From Xiphydria camelus (lineage: Eukaryota; Arthropoda; Insecta; Hymenoptera; Xiphydriidae): a DNA stretch of 64,000 nucleotides. Positions 30,598 through 41,954 of the stretch are shown here, piece after piece. Each line of letters starts with the position of its first letter. The stretch's first letter is position 1. A model generated the notes under the pieces. The model was not told the origin of the DNA. It did not search any database and was given only the letters and a program-made list of their open reading frames with translations. The translations under genes were made by a program, and so were the position numbers. Where the stretch lies: NCBI GenBank assembly GCA_963678675.1, contig OY783200.1, positions 21,404,190 through 21,468,189 on the forward strand. The letters are read 5' to 3'.

Positions 30598-31010
30598 ATT
30601 CATACTTTCTTTCGATGTACGAATGTAGAATACCTTTTTATAGTAAAAATACAGGGAAACCTTTTTTCCTTAAACTTTCTTCGATATCTACAATCGATTT
30701 TGGACTTGTTCGTCTCATTTTTACCCTGGCTGTTCAATTTTGAACTCTCGGAAAAGCCGATATAAGGGTTACTCGCGACGGGAGCAACATTTCCACAATG
30801 AAAAAGCTCGACAAAATACACGTGATTTCACGATTTCAAATAAAACCCCATACAGGGTGACGCGTCTCGGGCATCGTACTCGTATAATTCCGTTTCGTGA
30901 TTGCCTGCCAATAGGCGCAGCATCACGTGCTCCAGTCGCTCCTACTAGACTCTCGCAATCCACCAACTCCACCTATCACCAAACGGAAAGTGTATCACCT
31001 CACGTGTATA

Positions 31011-31260
31011 TTTAACACCAGAACTACCGCAACCGGTCAATTTGACCGGTGTCTTATTCAGAGTTCCATTCAACCTCAATTATTTCGTAACCCGTGAGGT
31101 TTTTGTCAAAATTGGTAGAATACTTTTTTGTAGAGCACACTTCGGTCTACAAAAAAGTTCTATAGCAGTGTGGACGAAAAATCCACGGATAACGAAATAA
31201 TCACCCGCCAAAACGACCGTCTTATAAAGCGCGACCACTCGGTATAGTTCTAGTGTTAAA
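31011..31260. mobile_element. 250-bp MITE, tttaacaccagaactaccg ends
   Basis: The end tttaacaccagaactaccg pairs with cggtatagttctagtgttaaa. Centrally, cttttttgtaga and tctacaaaaaag form a small stem. A related central stem is present near 23600. Confidence 0.7.
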
Positions 31261-32360
31261 AGAAAACAATATCGCCATTCCGGGCTTTTTTACGAAACCA
31301 CCCCTACCAAACGCCATCGTAACTAAAAGCCGGTGATGCGCCAGGTAACGTTTGCCGTATTCTCGCGTATCCAAGGCCCCCTTGAAAGTTATCGAGGCCT
31401 CGATAACCCTAGGGTGGTTCGATCGGATCTCGACATTCCCTACCCTTTGAAACTGACGCCAACGGGTTATCCTCGCGGGATAAACTCGGGTTAGAGGGGA
31501 GGGAACCCCCGTCTCTGCGTTACAAAGCATGTGACACGCCACGCGTGTGTATGTGTGTTTAGTGACGTGATACGTCAGCCGACTGACACCGGATTGGCGC
31601 GTATCTGTGGTCTAACCCCGGATCGTCGTATGGGCGGAGAAAACAAATCCGGCTGACCCCGTAGGGTCGCGTTCCAGTTAGCCTCGTCGAAATTCCGTCG
31701 GCAAAAACCCGTCGTCTGACTCGATCTCGTTAGGCCCATAATTATCGGGGTTGATAAATCGTGTTTGCCAAAATGGCACGTGTTGTTCCACGAGCGAGAG
31801 AGGGAGAGAGAGAGAATTTGTCTCCCTTTTGTTCACGCCCCCCCCCCCCCCCCCCCCCGACTTACACCCCAAACGACGGTAAAGTGCGGTGAGGCTCGAC
31901 GTATTGCCAGAGCAACAAGTTTCTCTTCGTACGTCGCGTTTGCGGGGTACGCAAATCTCCGAACCGCATCCCCCTCGCCACTCCCCGTCCTACCCTTAAA
32001 ACTAATTCAACGAAATGCTCCCGCGCCGCGTAAATATATGTATACGCAAGAATATAACTCGTGGCGGTTTGCGAAACAGTCGGACGGAGGGAAACGGGGG
32101 GAAGGGGATGAATACGTGCAAGGGAAGGAAGCTCGTCGATTTTGAGAATTCTGCTAAGTATTAACGTTTAATTCCCCGGGAAGAGTTTCTCGCGAGTTCT
32201 CCTACGTACAAGCCGATACGCTTTATCATTTCCGGCGTGTAATTTACTTTCGTAGTTGATTTCCATCAGGCGCAGATGAAGCCTAACTCCATGAAAAATA
32301 ATACAATTAAAAATATATGGAATAATGTAGATTTAATACTGTATGTATGTATTATATAAA
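31261..32360. other. Stretch with no supported gene; poly-C run
   Basis: It holds a run of about 20 C at 31839-31858 next to an AG-rich tract (31796-31815). No coding or RNA gene signal is seen. Confidence 0.4.
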
Positions 32361-32364
32361 GTAT

Positions 32365-32748
32365 ACCGGGTGTTCTCAAACCTCTGACACAGAGGAAAAT
32401 CCTATGTTCGTTAAAAAATTATGTACATAATGCAATTGATTTCTTTGTAATCCGTTAAGCATTTACGGATAAATTAATTATTGAAAAGTAATTAATATTT
32501 TGAATTTATTCGGCATTGATGACGTTATGTCAAGGCTCATGAAGATAATGTTTATAATAACGATAGCAATTGCGATTATCTTCTATATGACGTCATCAAT
32601 GCCGAATAAATTCAAAATGTTAATTACTTTTTAATAATTAATTTCTCCGTAAATTCTTCACGGATTTCAATAAAATCAATTACATTATGTTCGTAATTTT
32701 TTAATGAACAAAGTTTTCCTCTGGGTCAGAGGTTTGAGAACACCCTGT
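32365..32748. mobile_element. Large palindromic MITE (accgggtgttctcaaacctc ends)
   Basis: The left arm, from 32365 (accgggtgttctcaaacctc), is the reverse complement of the right arm ending gaggtttgagaacaccctgt. The arms include gacgtcat and aatttattcggcattgatga and meet near 32555. Nearly the whole 384 bases can fold back. Confidence 0.8.
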
Positions 32749-32763
32749 ATAAGTACATATCTA

Positions 32764-33353
32764 TTTATTTGCTTTATTTGTCATTTTACGAAAAAAACTT
32801 TCGAATAAAAGTTATTTAGAAAGTAACCACCACGTAAGTGGTTTTTTATAACACGCGTTATCAACGAGATATGAAAGTCATTTTTATTTTTTTCAATAAA
32901 ATTCGCCATTTTCGTTCTTATAAAAATTGTAGAGCTCGTCAAGATGAACAAAAAAGGTATATAAGATGAAAAGCCTATTCGTTGGACCGTTTATAAGATA
33001 TTGCCGCTCGAACTACATACAAGAGTAAGTTGCGCTACGCGCGATTATGTTCGTCGGATTTAACTCTCTCTCGCTCCTTACTTACTCTTGTACTTTGAGC
33101 GGCAATATCTCACAAACGGTCCAACGAATGATCCTTTCGCCTTATATCTTTTTTATTCATTTTGACGAGCTCTAGACATTTTATAAGAAGGAAAATATTG
33201 AGTTCCATTTAAAAAAAAATAGGTAACCTTCATATTTCGTAGATAACGCGTGTTATCAAAAACTATTTATATGTATTATATGTTCCTCTCGACACCAAAT
33301 AACTTTTATTTAAAAGACTTTTTCGTAAAATGATAAATAACGAAAATAAATGG
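32764..33353. mobile_element. Large palindromic MITE, about 590 bp
   Basis: The left arm contains tttgtcattttacgaaaaaa, taacacgcgttatcaacgag and gtccaacgaata-type sequence, and the right arm carries their inverted copies down to ttttcgtaaaatgataaata. The loop is around 33040. It is separated from the previous palindrome by only 15 bases. Confidence 0.8.
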
Positions 33354-36300
33354 ATGTGGTCTTCAATAAATGTACCCAACTTATAACGAATATGCAAACT
33401 ATGACGTATGTGTCATCCTTATATTCATTATATATGACATGAATAAAAATATTTATAATTCTTGTTACATTTCTCATGTATATTCCGTGTATGTATATTT
33501 GAAAATATATAGGTCACATGTCAAATATATTTATTTTATATATTCAGTATATTATCATATTTATATAATACAGAATATTTAATTTTCACACTTCTTCCCG
33601 TATACGCTGCGCCTAATGAAAGGCAACCACAAGACGCACTATACATGTGCACTAGTATCAATCACTTTAATAATCAGAAACACCCGGGAAAACATTTTAT
33701 ACTATATATAATAATAATATATATTTCGATCAGAACAAAGTCAAAAATGTTGGATTTGATTATATCTAATCTTGTCTGATCATATAATACACGATTATAT
33801 GTATATAAATATTTATTCCCGGGCAACATGATTCTTGTTACACTCCTCATGTATATTCCATGTATATGTAAAAATACATTATGTCACACACACATTACAC
33901 ATGTATGATATATTTATTTTATATAATAAATATATTGTCACGTAGTACACAGAATATATCATTGTTGATGCTGCGCTGCGCCTAATGAAAGAAAACCACT
34001 AAACACAATATCCATGCGATACTAGCGTCGATCACTTTCAATAATAATCAGTAGGAAAAGTTAATAAACAGAATTCTCTTCCTCGCGCACTCGTTCCCTG
34101 CGCAACGTCAGTTTCCATCGACCGTCCGATACACAGGCCCGTCGTCAGCCGTACGGGTTTGCGAGCCGTAACCGTGCACGCGTGCTATCGGAGCTCCGCA
34201 GTGCAGCTGCGGCGCATATGGCACAGGTCGGTGAGTACGTAGGGTAGAATCGTACGTAGGCGGTATCAGCGGGAGCGGAGTAAGGAGGGGTGATACGTGG
34301 GAAACGCAGATAACTCGGAGCGACTGGCAAATGCGAGCTTACACGCCAGAGATGCACCCGCACGGTTATGCCGGTGCGGAGATCCTAATAGCGGCTGATG
34401 TCCCAACAGAGTGTTCGACCCGTGTGATCGCCTCCGCCTCTCTATACCCGGAAAGCTCACCCGGCTTATTTGGAATACGATCCTCTCCAGCGCTCCATAC
34501 GGGACGCGCCTCGCTTCCTCTCTGGCAGGGATTTTGGGAAAGTGTCCCGGGGAGGTCCGAGGGTGATCCGCGAAATTCGAATATCATTGGGGGGTCGTGC
34601 GTAGAAATTTAGCTCGTCTCAAGACCGAGAAAAGGAGTGAAGTTCGATGAGTACAACTTTGGTGATAAAAGATGAAAACAGTTTTTTGTCGCTAAGAGAG
34701 ATGCAAGAATTTCGCTTCCCTGATTTTATATCTGGAAAGTAGGATGTCTCCAAAAAAGCGAGACCCTCTGATATTTATTCTACCATTTCGGTTTTCCTAC
34801 ACATTTCTTTTATTGCTCATTTAACAAATCTGGACAAAATTAGTTACTTCGTATATTTTCGCCTTTCATTTTACAACTTTACGCGAGCTGAAAAAACGAT
34901 ATTTGAAAATGCAGCCACGTCATCGCGTCGCAAGTCTATCGCTTGCATTCATAGCCTGGCACGGGAGAGAGAAACGCACTCATAATTTTGCGAATAATTA
35001 TCTTTTCAGACCTTTTCCGCTTCGTACGCTATCGAATACGTATGCGGATTGCAGATTGAATTTAAAAATATGAATATTTTTTCATGAAAAAACCGATAAG
35101 AAAGAAATCTGAACCGGGAAAATCGGAAATAAAAAGTTCAAACCCGCGCGAGCACATCCGCCCTGCATTCCTGCCCGGTCAAAAAATACCGGAAGTACGT
35201 ACTTCGATCTCGAAAGCAAAGGGCGGACCCTCTTAAATCAAATATTGCTTCCGACCCTCAAAAAAAAAAGTATACCCCATTAGCACAAGGCGAACGAGTA
35301 GGTAAAGGGGTGGATTCCCGCGCGGAGAGGGGGGGGGGGGAATCGGGGCGGCTCGCATTTCCGAGGCTCCTTCGCGGGGGAGGAGTTCGCCTCGCTCTCG
35401 TAAAGGGAGAAATCGCGATCGCAAAATCGTCTCAAGATTCTTTTACGCGCGCTGCGCCGTTTGTCTCGCGTGGAGTTTACGCAGTTTATGCCCCGCCGGC
35501 ATTACCCCCGCGACCGTTTCCCCGGAACGGATCTCTCCCCTTCCCTTACACGGGGCAGATACCGCGCGCCGTAGGGCCTGTAAAAACCCTTGATTAGGAG
35601 CGTCGCTCGGGGGCACCGGCAATCTCTGGTGAGGTCGTTTTTTTTACGCTCCGCAACTTTATTGTGCCTTAACGAGGTCGGAGACCCCGCTATAGTTCAT
35701 TCGTAGTGCGTCCGCAGCCAATTCCGTTCTATCGGTCGAGCGAAGGGAACGATCGTAACTCCCCCCTCTCCCTGCTCCTGGCCCTCCGTTCAACCCCCTT
35801 CTTCTCTGCTCGATCTCCCCGTCGACACACACTCGACGACTTGCCCTCCCCTCCCGAGGAAATCTCGCGCCAATTTTCCACCCGGAAGTGGCTCTTGTCG
35901 CCGCTATTTTAACTCCGAGGTCTGATATTTATAAGTACACGCGGGTCGACATTTTTAGCTCAAATTGGTTCACCTATTCTCTTCCATGTTATAATCGATT
36001 GCGTTAAAATGAACACGAAGAAAATTCGGTCCTGATATAAAAAAAAATATCGATATCTTCAGATTTTTTGTAATTCGTATATATGGCCAATCATAAACGG
36101 AAAAGATACGGTTCGAAAAAAGAATTATTTGCAAAGTTATAAGTGCGTTTCTCCCTACAAGATTGTGACGTCATCGGAATGGCAGAGAGATGCACTTATG
36201 CCAAGCAACAGATACGAGGGAGATAGTCTTATCAGACTATGACATATAATAGTTGCGTTTCAAAATATCGTTTTCCAGCTCAGATAAGGCGAAAAATGAA

Positions 36301-36480
36301 AAATGAGGAAATACGGAGTAAGTAATTTCGTCCAAATTTTTCGAATCTGCAATAGAAAAAATTAATTCTAAAGCCAGATACTGAACTTAAAACAATGAAT
36401 TTTAAATTCACCAAAAGAATGGGTTGATGATATTTTAACATAGAAAAATAGGTGGATCGATTGCAACACAACATTTCTAA
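33354..36480. other. Stretch with no supported gene
   Basis: 33370-34060 is AT-rich, with two similar segments (about 33370-33600 and 33820-33960, sharing cttgttacatttctcatgta and the aatgaaaggcaaccac / aatgaaagaaaaccac phrase), so it includes a roughly 400-bp tandem duplication. 34080-36000 is mixed GC. No exon or RNA gene is supported. Confidence 0.45.
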
Positions 36481-36481
36481 C

Positions 36482-36741
36482 TGCACAGAGAAATTTAAAT
36501 GGTAAATTTTATCGTATTCAGTAATAAAAAAGAGTCCATATAGCACTTTCTGGTAAATTTATTCCGTAGAACAGTAAAATCTATTCAGTAAATGTACAAT
36601 ACATTCAATAGCGGTAAAGTGCACTGAATTTACGGTAAAGTGTACTATTCTGCTCAGTAGGTACATTTCCCGGAAAGTACTATGTCGACGTTTTTTTTTA
36701 CTGCTGAATGCAGTACAATTTACCGTTTGAGTTTCTCCAGG
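36482..36741. mobile_element. MITE with tttaaatggtaaa-type ends
   Basis: The left cagagaaatttaaatggtaaa and the right tttaccgtttgagtttctc are imperfect inverted repeats. The interior repeats cagtaaa and gtaaagtg motifs. Confidence 0.55.
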
Positions 36742-37431
36742 TGTGTCATAGCAATTTATCAGAATTTCTGCTTAAATCCATATTTTAAAACAGATCTTCA
36801 ATAATGCTATACAGATGAAAATGAAAAAAAAAGCTCATATTATTCGTCACTTTCCCATGCTCGATTGTCTTCGTTCAACTGTAAGCTTGAAAGTGGATAC
36901 GTAAAGTTCGACGCATCACAGTTGCACCGGAAGTGTTTACGAGCGTGAGAGCGAAGTGAGAACGATCGTAACTTCCCCTCCCCCTCATCCGCATTCTCCC
37001 TTAATCCTTCGACACATCCGAACTTCCATCTCTCCTCGCGAGAGGAAGCTTCTCCTCCATGCTTATCTTTCGTCTGAAAGTGCCTCTCCTTATAATCAGC
37101 TAAGGGTTGAATGTAGATAAGCAGGATTAACGCGGAAACCAGATAACGCCGTGCTAATTGTAACAGACACGGTTGCCTCGTGCTAAGGAAAACTGCGCTT
37201 ATTATTTTGTTCTGCCATTAAATTCATCCGCTACAAAATTGCATCGAAGTATCAGTCTTCCAAGTACATCACCTTTAACTCATAATCTGAGCAAATAGCT
37301 TGTTAATGTCCTGATGATTTTCAGTCGACTTGAATTAAAAATTCGCGAGAAACTCGTGGCTAAACTACGGTTTCTCGACTTTCCTTCGCACCTGCAATCA
37401 TTTATCAATCCGCTATTCAAATACAAAATGA

Positions 37432-37675
37432 TATGAGGGGGTCAGTGGAAAAGTGGTACAAGTCACAATTTGGATTATTTGAGTTAACTGCAAAAATGCA
37501 TAGTTGAAGTAAATATCTGTTTAGAAACAAAAGTGGTATAAGTGGCAACCATATCATTATACACTTATACCATTTTTTTTCGAAACAGATATTTACATAA
37601 ACTATATGCATTTTTGCAGTTAACTCAAATAATCCAAATTGTGACTTGTACCACTTTTCCACTGACCCCCTCATA
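37432..37675. mobile_element. Palindromic MITE, about 110-bp arms
   Basis: The left arm starts atgagggggtcagtggaaaa and the right arm ends ttttccactgaccccctcat. The arms share acaagtcacaatttggatta and ttaactgcaaaaatgcata almost perfectly. The centre is near 37555. Confidence 0.85.
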
Positions 37676-38391
37676 TGTTCTATATTCCGCAGCGTTGATG
37701 AACGACGCGATTGCCAGACACCTACCGAAAGGCAACCGCGAAAAATAAAGCGCATCCCCTCGTATTAATTGAGTCAAACGGACGTAGGTACTCGTCCGGT
37801 CGATCAGCGTGGATATATCGAGAGCGTGTGTACGAGTACGTGGTGGGTCGAAGGGGAATGACACTGTGAGCGTCAGACATTAACGAATGGTTTTCGGCGG
37901 AGAGAGTGCCTAGAAAATGCCCGCTCGATTTTTCTTCGCCCGCTAGCTGGACGCGTATCCCTCGCCTCTCATTTTTCCGCGACCACGTTAGTTCCATGCT
38001 GCAGCGGCGCAGTGAGATCAAACGCACCGACCATAACGCCTCACCGCTAGCGGAGAATGGGAACGGGCGCTATACAGGAGTGCACTATTCACGGATACTC
38101 GCTATCCGCGCTGCCGCTGCTGCATACATATATCCGGCAGCGCGCGTGTCTCCCCCCCCTCTGTATACATATGTACATGCCGCCCGGGCATTATGCATCG
38201 TGCGTGCACCCGTGGACGACGCGCGGTCGCGCGTGATTACGAGTACCGCAGGCGATCGCGGCTAAATTGGAAAGCGAAATTGCGTGTGCGCGCGCGCGTA
38301 TTTGCGTCGGGAAATTTCGTGTGAATAATTTTTTTCGGCGCGAAATTTTCAACGTCCATATAAGCTGGGCTCATTTGCTCTCGCTAGATAC

Positions 38392-38745
38392 TCGTATCAA
38401 CATTTGCCTTGCGGCTTCTCGACGATGGATTCTGCTTAGGTCCGATCATTTTTTTCTCAAAATGAAAGAATGCAGGGTAAAATGGAATATTCGAGTTGGC
38501 CCCTGATTACCGTGAGTACTAATGGAAAGCAGGGGCCAGTGGAAAAGTCCCGTTTTACTTTGCCTTCCACTGCGAAAGAGGGATTCATTTTGAGATAGAA
38601 GTGATTGAATTTGAGAACTGATTCAACGCAGATGCCGCCTCCCAGGACGTCGCTCACGCGACATCCTGGGAGCCCCTGGCGAGCCGACTAATTTTTCACT
38701 TCCGGAGCCATCGCAATCGCTTCCGTTCGGTCGATTAGGCTCCGT
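38392..38745. repeat. Solo copy of the first part of unit B
   Basis: Sequence from tactcgtatcaacatttgcc to tccgttcggtcgattaggc matches 42060-42412 and 55110-55470. It contains a hairpin (gttggcccctgattaccg / ggaaagcaggggccagtgg) and the phrase cctcccaggacgtcgc / gcgacatcctgggag, which is itself palindromic. This part is therefore an element of its own inside unit B. Confidence 0.75.
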
Positions 38746-40735
38746 TAATGAATCAGCGCGATGTTGCGTGAATTATTTAGTAATTCACTTGCACAACAAT
38801 TCAACTAGGCTGGACTCAATGACAAGACGCCGTTTAAGAAAACGAAGTTGCGAGAGGTATTATTTGGTATGTAATGGCTTTTTATAACGCGGAAAAAATA
38901 TACGGAGACAGAGAGTATGAGTATAGATTACACAGGAAATGTGTGAGTACGAGCGGAAGCACTGCGTGAACGCATAAGAGCCTCTCTGTGTCGTACGTAA
39001 TTCTCTATTCTTCCAGTTCAAGATGGATTCACCAGGGTTAATCGAAGTTCTCGCAAAATAATAAAATAACAGAGCGAGAACCTACTTTGGATGCGTCAGC
39101 TTCTACTCAATGGAGAGGCTCTGGCCATCAAAATAGGGGCAAAATTTCGACTCGGGACTTTTTAAGGGCCCTCTATAGCCCTTGACGTATTTTTTATATC
39201 TTTGATGTATTGTTATTGACGGGTATCTTTCAATGTCAACTGAAATCGGAGCCACTTGCATGTGCCGCGATTTTCTGCTTATCATCGAATTTAGGAAACG
39301 CTGAATCTCATTTATTTGACAGATAGGAGTGGATTGTGATATTGGGTGTCTACGGGGCATCAGGATTTTTCCATCGCCGGGCTTTGTAGCAAGGCGAACT
39401 CTTTAGTCCTAGTAATTAGACGGAATGAAAACAATTTTTTCCAAAAACTATTAAATCAAACATCTCCCTAACCACGTAGACCGGGAGCAAATCCTTGTAG
39501 GTTTTTTCCTGCAACATCGTAAGCTATCAGAATTCAAAAGAGTTTTAATATCGACGTCATCCTGCTAAAAACCTGCCTATTTAATGTGGGATGCTCCATA
39601 TCGTTCTACAGCTGCTTAAGTTCGATTTAAAATTATTATGAACCACCCCTTTAAAGTTCTACTCCTACGAAACATTTTTCATGCGAAGCGAAATATAATA
39701 AACGCTTTCATAAAAGAGTTGTTTCATTCGTAAAATTAAGTAACTTTATCTAAAAGCTCCTGATCCATTTTACTTTGCTTTCGATATAATAAACACCCGG
39801 ACTTGACCCACCTAAAGCTATCTTTTAAATGCGTAAAGCGAGATATTATAAATGTTATTAGAGTCGTTCGGGGTAAGTATAGGCACTTTCATGTCATTGA
39901 GAGTATTTCTATATGTAAAAAGGAAAATGACATATGGTTTTATTTATATGTCTTTATTATCTGTAGAAATTTATTTAAATATTTAAATTCAAAGAACAAA
40001 TATTCGTTAGCTACATGATGAATCATAAATGAATAATTAGACTCAATTGTTTTGCGCACACTTGCCCGATACGTGCGGTAAGTGAACATGTCTATGGGGA
40101 CAAGTATATGCACCCTTTTCTGGCCACTTATTGTTAGTTGCAAAGGTCACACTTAAACGGACTTCCTTCATGGAGGGTACATTTGAAATCATGCGCCCAC
40201 TTCCTCCCCGTACATTTTTCCCCCAGTAGCAACGGTGAAAGAAAGATTAAAATCATTTAATTACGGCGGTATGCGGTCTTGACATTTTATACATACAATA
40301 ATAAATGAATGCCGACTACGATGGCCAATATACCTTTCTGGTCTAAAGTCATTCCATATATTTAATAACTCATTGCTGAATAATCGTGAAATAAATAAGG
40401 AAGCTACAGGAAATAACATTTTACCTGCTAAATATTTATGTCAAACTGCAGCGGAGAAATTTAACGTACTTCTTGCAATCACGTTAAATGAAAATAACCC
40501 TTGGAAACTTTCATTTGTTAAGCTATCGTATGCTCGCAGAAAACTCAACCGCGTATAATACTTATCCACTGCACACACTTAATCCAAATGACTCTACGTG
40601 GCGAGTCCGTGCTTGAATAAATTCTCAATATTTATAAAAACTATTCGAATCTAAACTAAATTATTCCTACATGCTCAGTGTATAATCAACCCTTATGAAT
40701 ATTTCAGTATCAACTATTATTTTCTCGATACATTT

Positions 40736-40793
40736 TTAGGACTTAGGACTTAAGGCTTAGGGCTTAGGACTTAGGGCTTTAGGGCTTAGGGAG
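40736..40793 (+). repeat. TTAGG-like heptamer tract (copy 1)
   Basis: About eight units of the type ttaggac / ttagggc run in tandem, ending ttagggaggt. They resemble the insect telomeric TTAGG repeat but with a 7-base period. The tract lies just past the AATAAA signal of the peptide gene. Confidence 0.6.
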
Positions 40794-40839
40794 GTAAAAA
40801 TGTTAATTAAAGAATCACAACGAAATAGATTTTACCAAT

Positions 40840-40845
40840 TTTATT
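40840..40845 (-). promoter_or_regulatory. AATAAA polyadenylation signal (peptide copy 1)
   Basis: AATAAA on the minus strand in the phrase gataataaaattgg, about 90 bases after the old stop codon. It occupies the same place in all three unit A copies. Confidence 0.6.
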
Positions 40846-40934
40846 ATCTTTCTTCATTGGTTCAAATATTTGTATCCATTAGAAAGTACTAATGGAATGC
40901 AGTATGGCATCCATTTGTTATTTCTCCAATGTTA

Positions 40935-41121
40935 CTAAATTCAAACGCAATGTGGGAAGGCAATAGCTTCGTTATTTACCTGGCCCGACAAACTTTTCCT
41001 GCTGGGCAGACGTATCCCTGGCTACGATTCGGGATGGAGGGGGGGGACGATCCTGACCGTTACTGACCCCGCTGATCGCCAAGATTGTCAATACCAGTAC
41101 GAGAAATGCGAGAAACTTCAT
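40935..41121 (-). pseudogene. Secreted 4-Cys peptide gene, copy 1 (frameshifted)
   Basis: The reading begins at 41121 with MKFLAFLVLVLTILAISGVS, a strong signal peptide nearly identical to copies 2 and 3. About 32 codons in, the frame stops at a TAG. The break follows a run of C (G run at 41039-41046 on the plus strand), where the sequence is 7 bases longer than the 180 bases of the intact copies, so the frame is not preserved. Sequence homologous to the mature part, including a CPxGxxC piece, continues out of frame, and a further stop occurs soon after. The TATA box and AATAAA signal are retained, so transcription may persist. A homopolymer sequencing error could explain one of the breaks but not the second stop. 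Confidence 0.7.
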
Positions 41122-41205
41122 ATTTCCAAATTGCTTTCAACAAACGACTATGCGATCCACTGGAATAGGTAGTAGATGTGTGCCGATTGACCCGACATTT
41201 ACTGT

Positions 41206-41213
41206 CTTATATA
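41206..41213 (-). promoter_or_regulatory. TATA box (peptide copy 1)
   Basis: TATATAAG on the minus strand, 92 bases upstream of the start codon, followed by a gtcaatc initiator-like site about 25 bases downstream. Position and sequence are conserved in the other two copies. Confidence 0.65.
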
Positions 41214-41819
41214 CTCACCTTGGTGACGTGTTTTTAAACGGATGATACAACCGGGATGACCCAGCGGAATCGATAATCATCAACGTTATACTATTTTACA
41301 TCATATTGTTTGCACTGACGGGGTCGCTTCTACGAGCCCGATCCCGCTTCAGTTGGCCCAGTTGTACAAATTTTCCGGTTATTGACACTTAATCAAGATA
41401 AGTCTACAGTTTATGTTAATATGCACGTTATTTATTTTTCAACCAACATTTTTACTGATTTTAAGACTTACCAGCAGTTTAATCATATTACGATAACAAA
41501 CTGCAAAAAAATGAAAAAAATATTGCAGCGTCTTGAAAAATTCACAACTGGGTAATATTGCCTTTGCTTTTAATAACTTATGGCCCGAAACTTGTTACTC
41601 AGGGGTTTTCAGGGTTGCTGCTTACAATGCTGATGTCAAAATCGGTCTATTCTCAAATCTAAGATGGCGCATGCAATACGGCGGATGATGAATTTCAGAA
41701 ATTTTGGACAATAATCTTCAAATTTTGATAAACTTCTGGACTTGTGTGTGACACGAAACATACCAAGAACGGCGGTTCAAGCTGAACCAACCTTGAACTT
41801 ACATTGAACAAGTGGGCCT

Positions 41820-41950
41820 TAGTTGTCCAGTATTACTTTTTCTTAATAGAGTATTTGTAGATATTGCACTTCAGTGTTTAATAAATTGATCAATATTTAA
41901 CGGTAGGTCCTGAAATTGAAATATATGCATAGGAATTTCATAAAAACTTT
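41820..41950. mobile_element. Relic end of the long-TIR element
   Basis: Sequence from gttgtccagtattacttttt to gaaattgaaatatatgcata matches the left terminal repeat of the element at 53884-55008. Here only that end remains, followed directly by the sequence that flanks the right end there (gtatcagctgctc). An internal deletion is the simplest explanation. Confidence 0.65.
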
Positions 41951-41954
41951 GTAC

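Larger units (their letters stand above)
39354..41580. repeat. Duplicated unit A, copy 1
   Basis: It starts ggggcatcaggatttttcca and ends near ttgcctttgcttttaataac. It matches 47804-50098 over its length, and its right 1.6 kb also matches 51508-52920. It contains a frameshifted secreted-peptide gene with TATA box and AATAAA signal (minus strand) and a TTAGG-like tract. A plus-strand frame at 40373-40558 is identical in copy 3 but frameshifted in copy 2; I do not recognise it. Confidence 0.85.

Noticed and set aside
40373..40558. 61-codon plus-strand frame in unit A (also at 51896-52147)
   Set aside because: It is identical in two copies only because the DNA is nearly identical, and copy 2 has a frameshift. 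There is no recognisable domain and no transcription signal on that strand.
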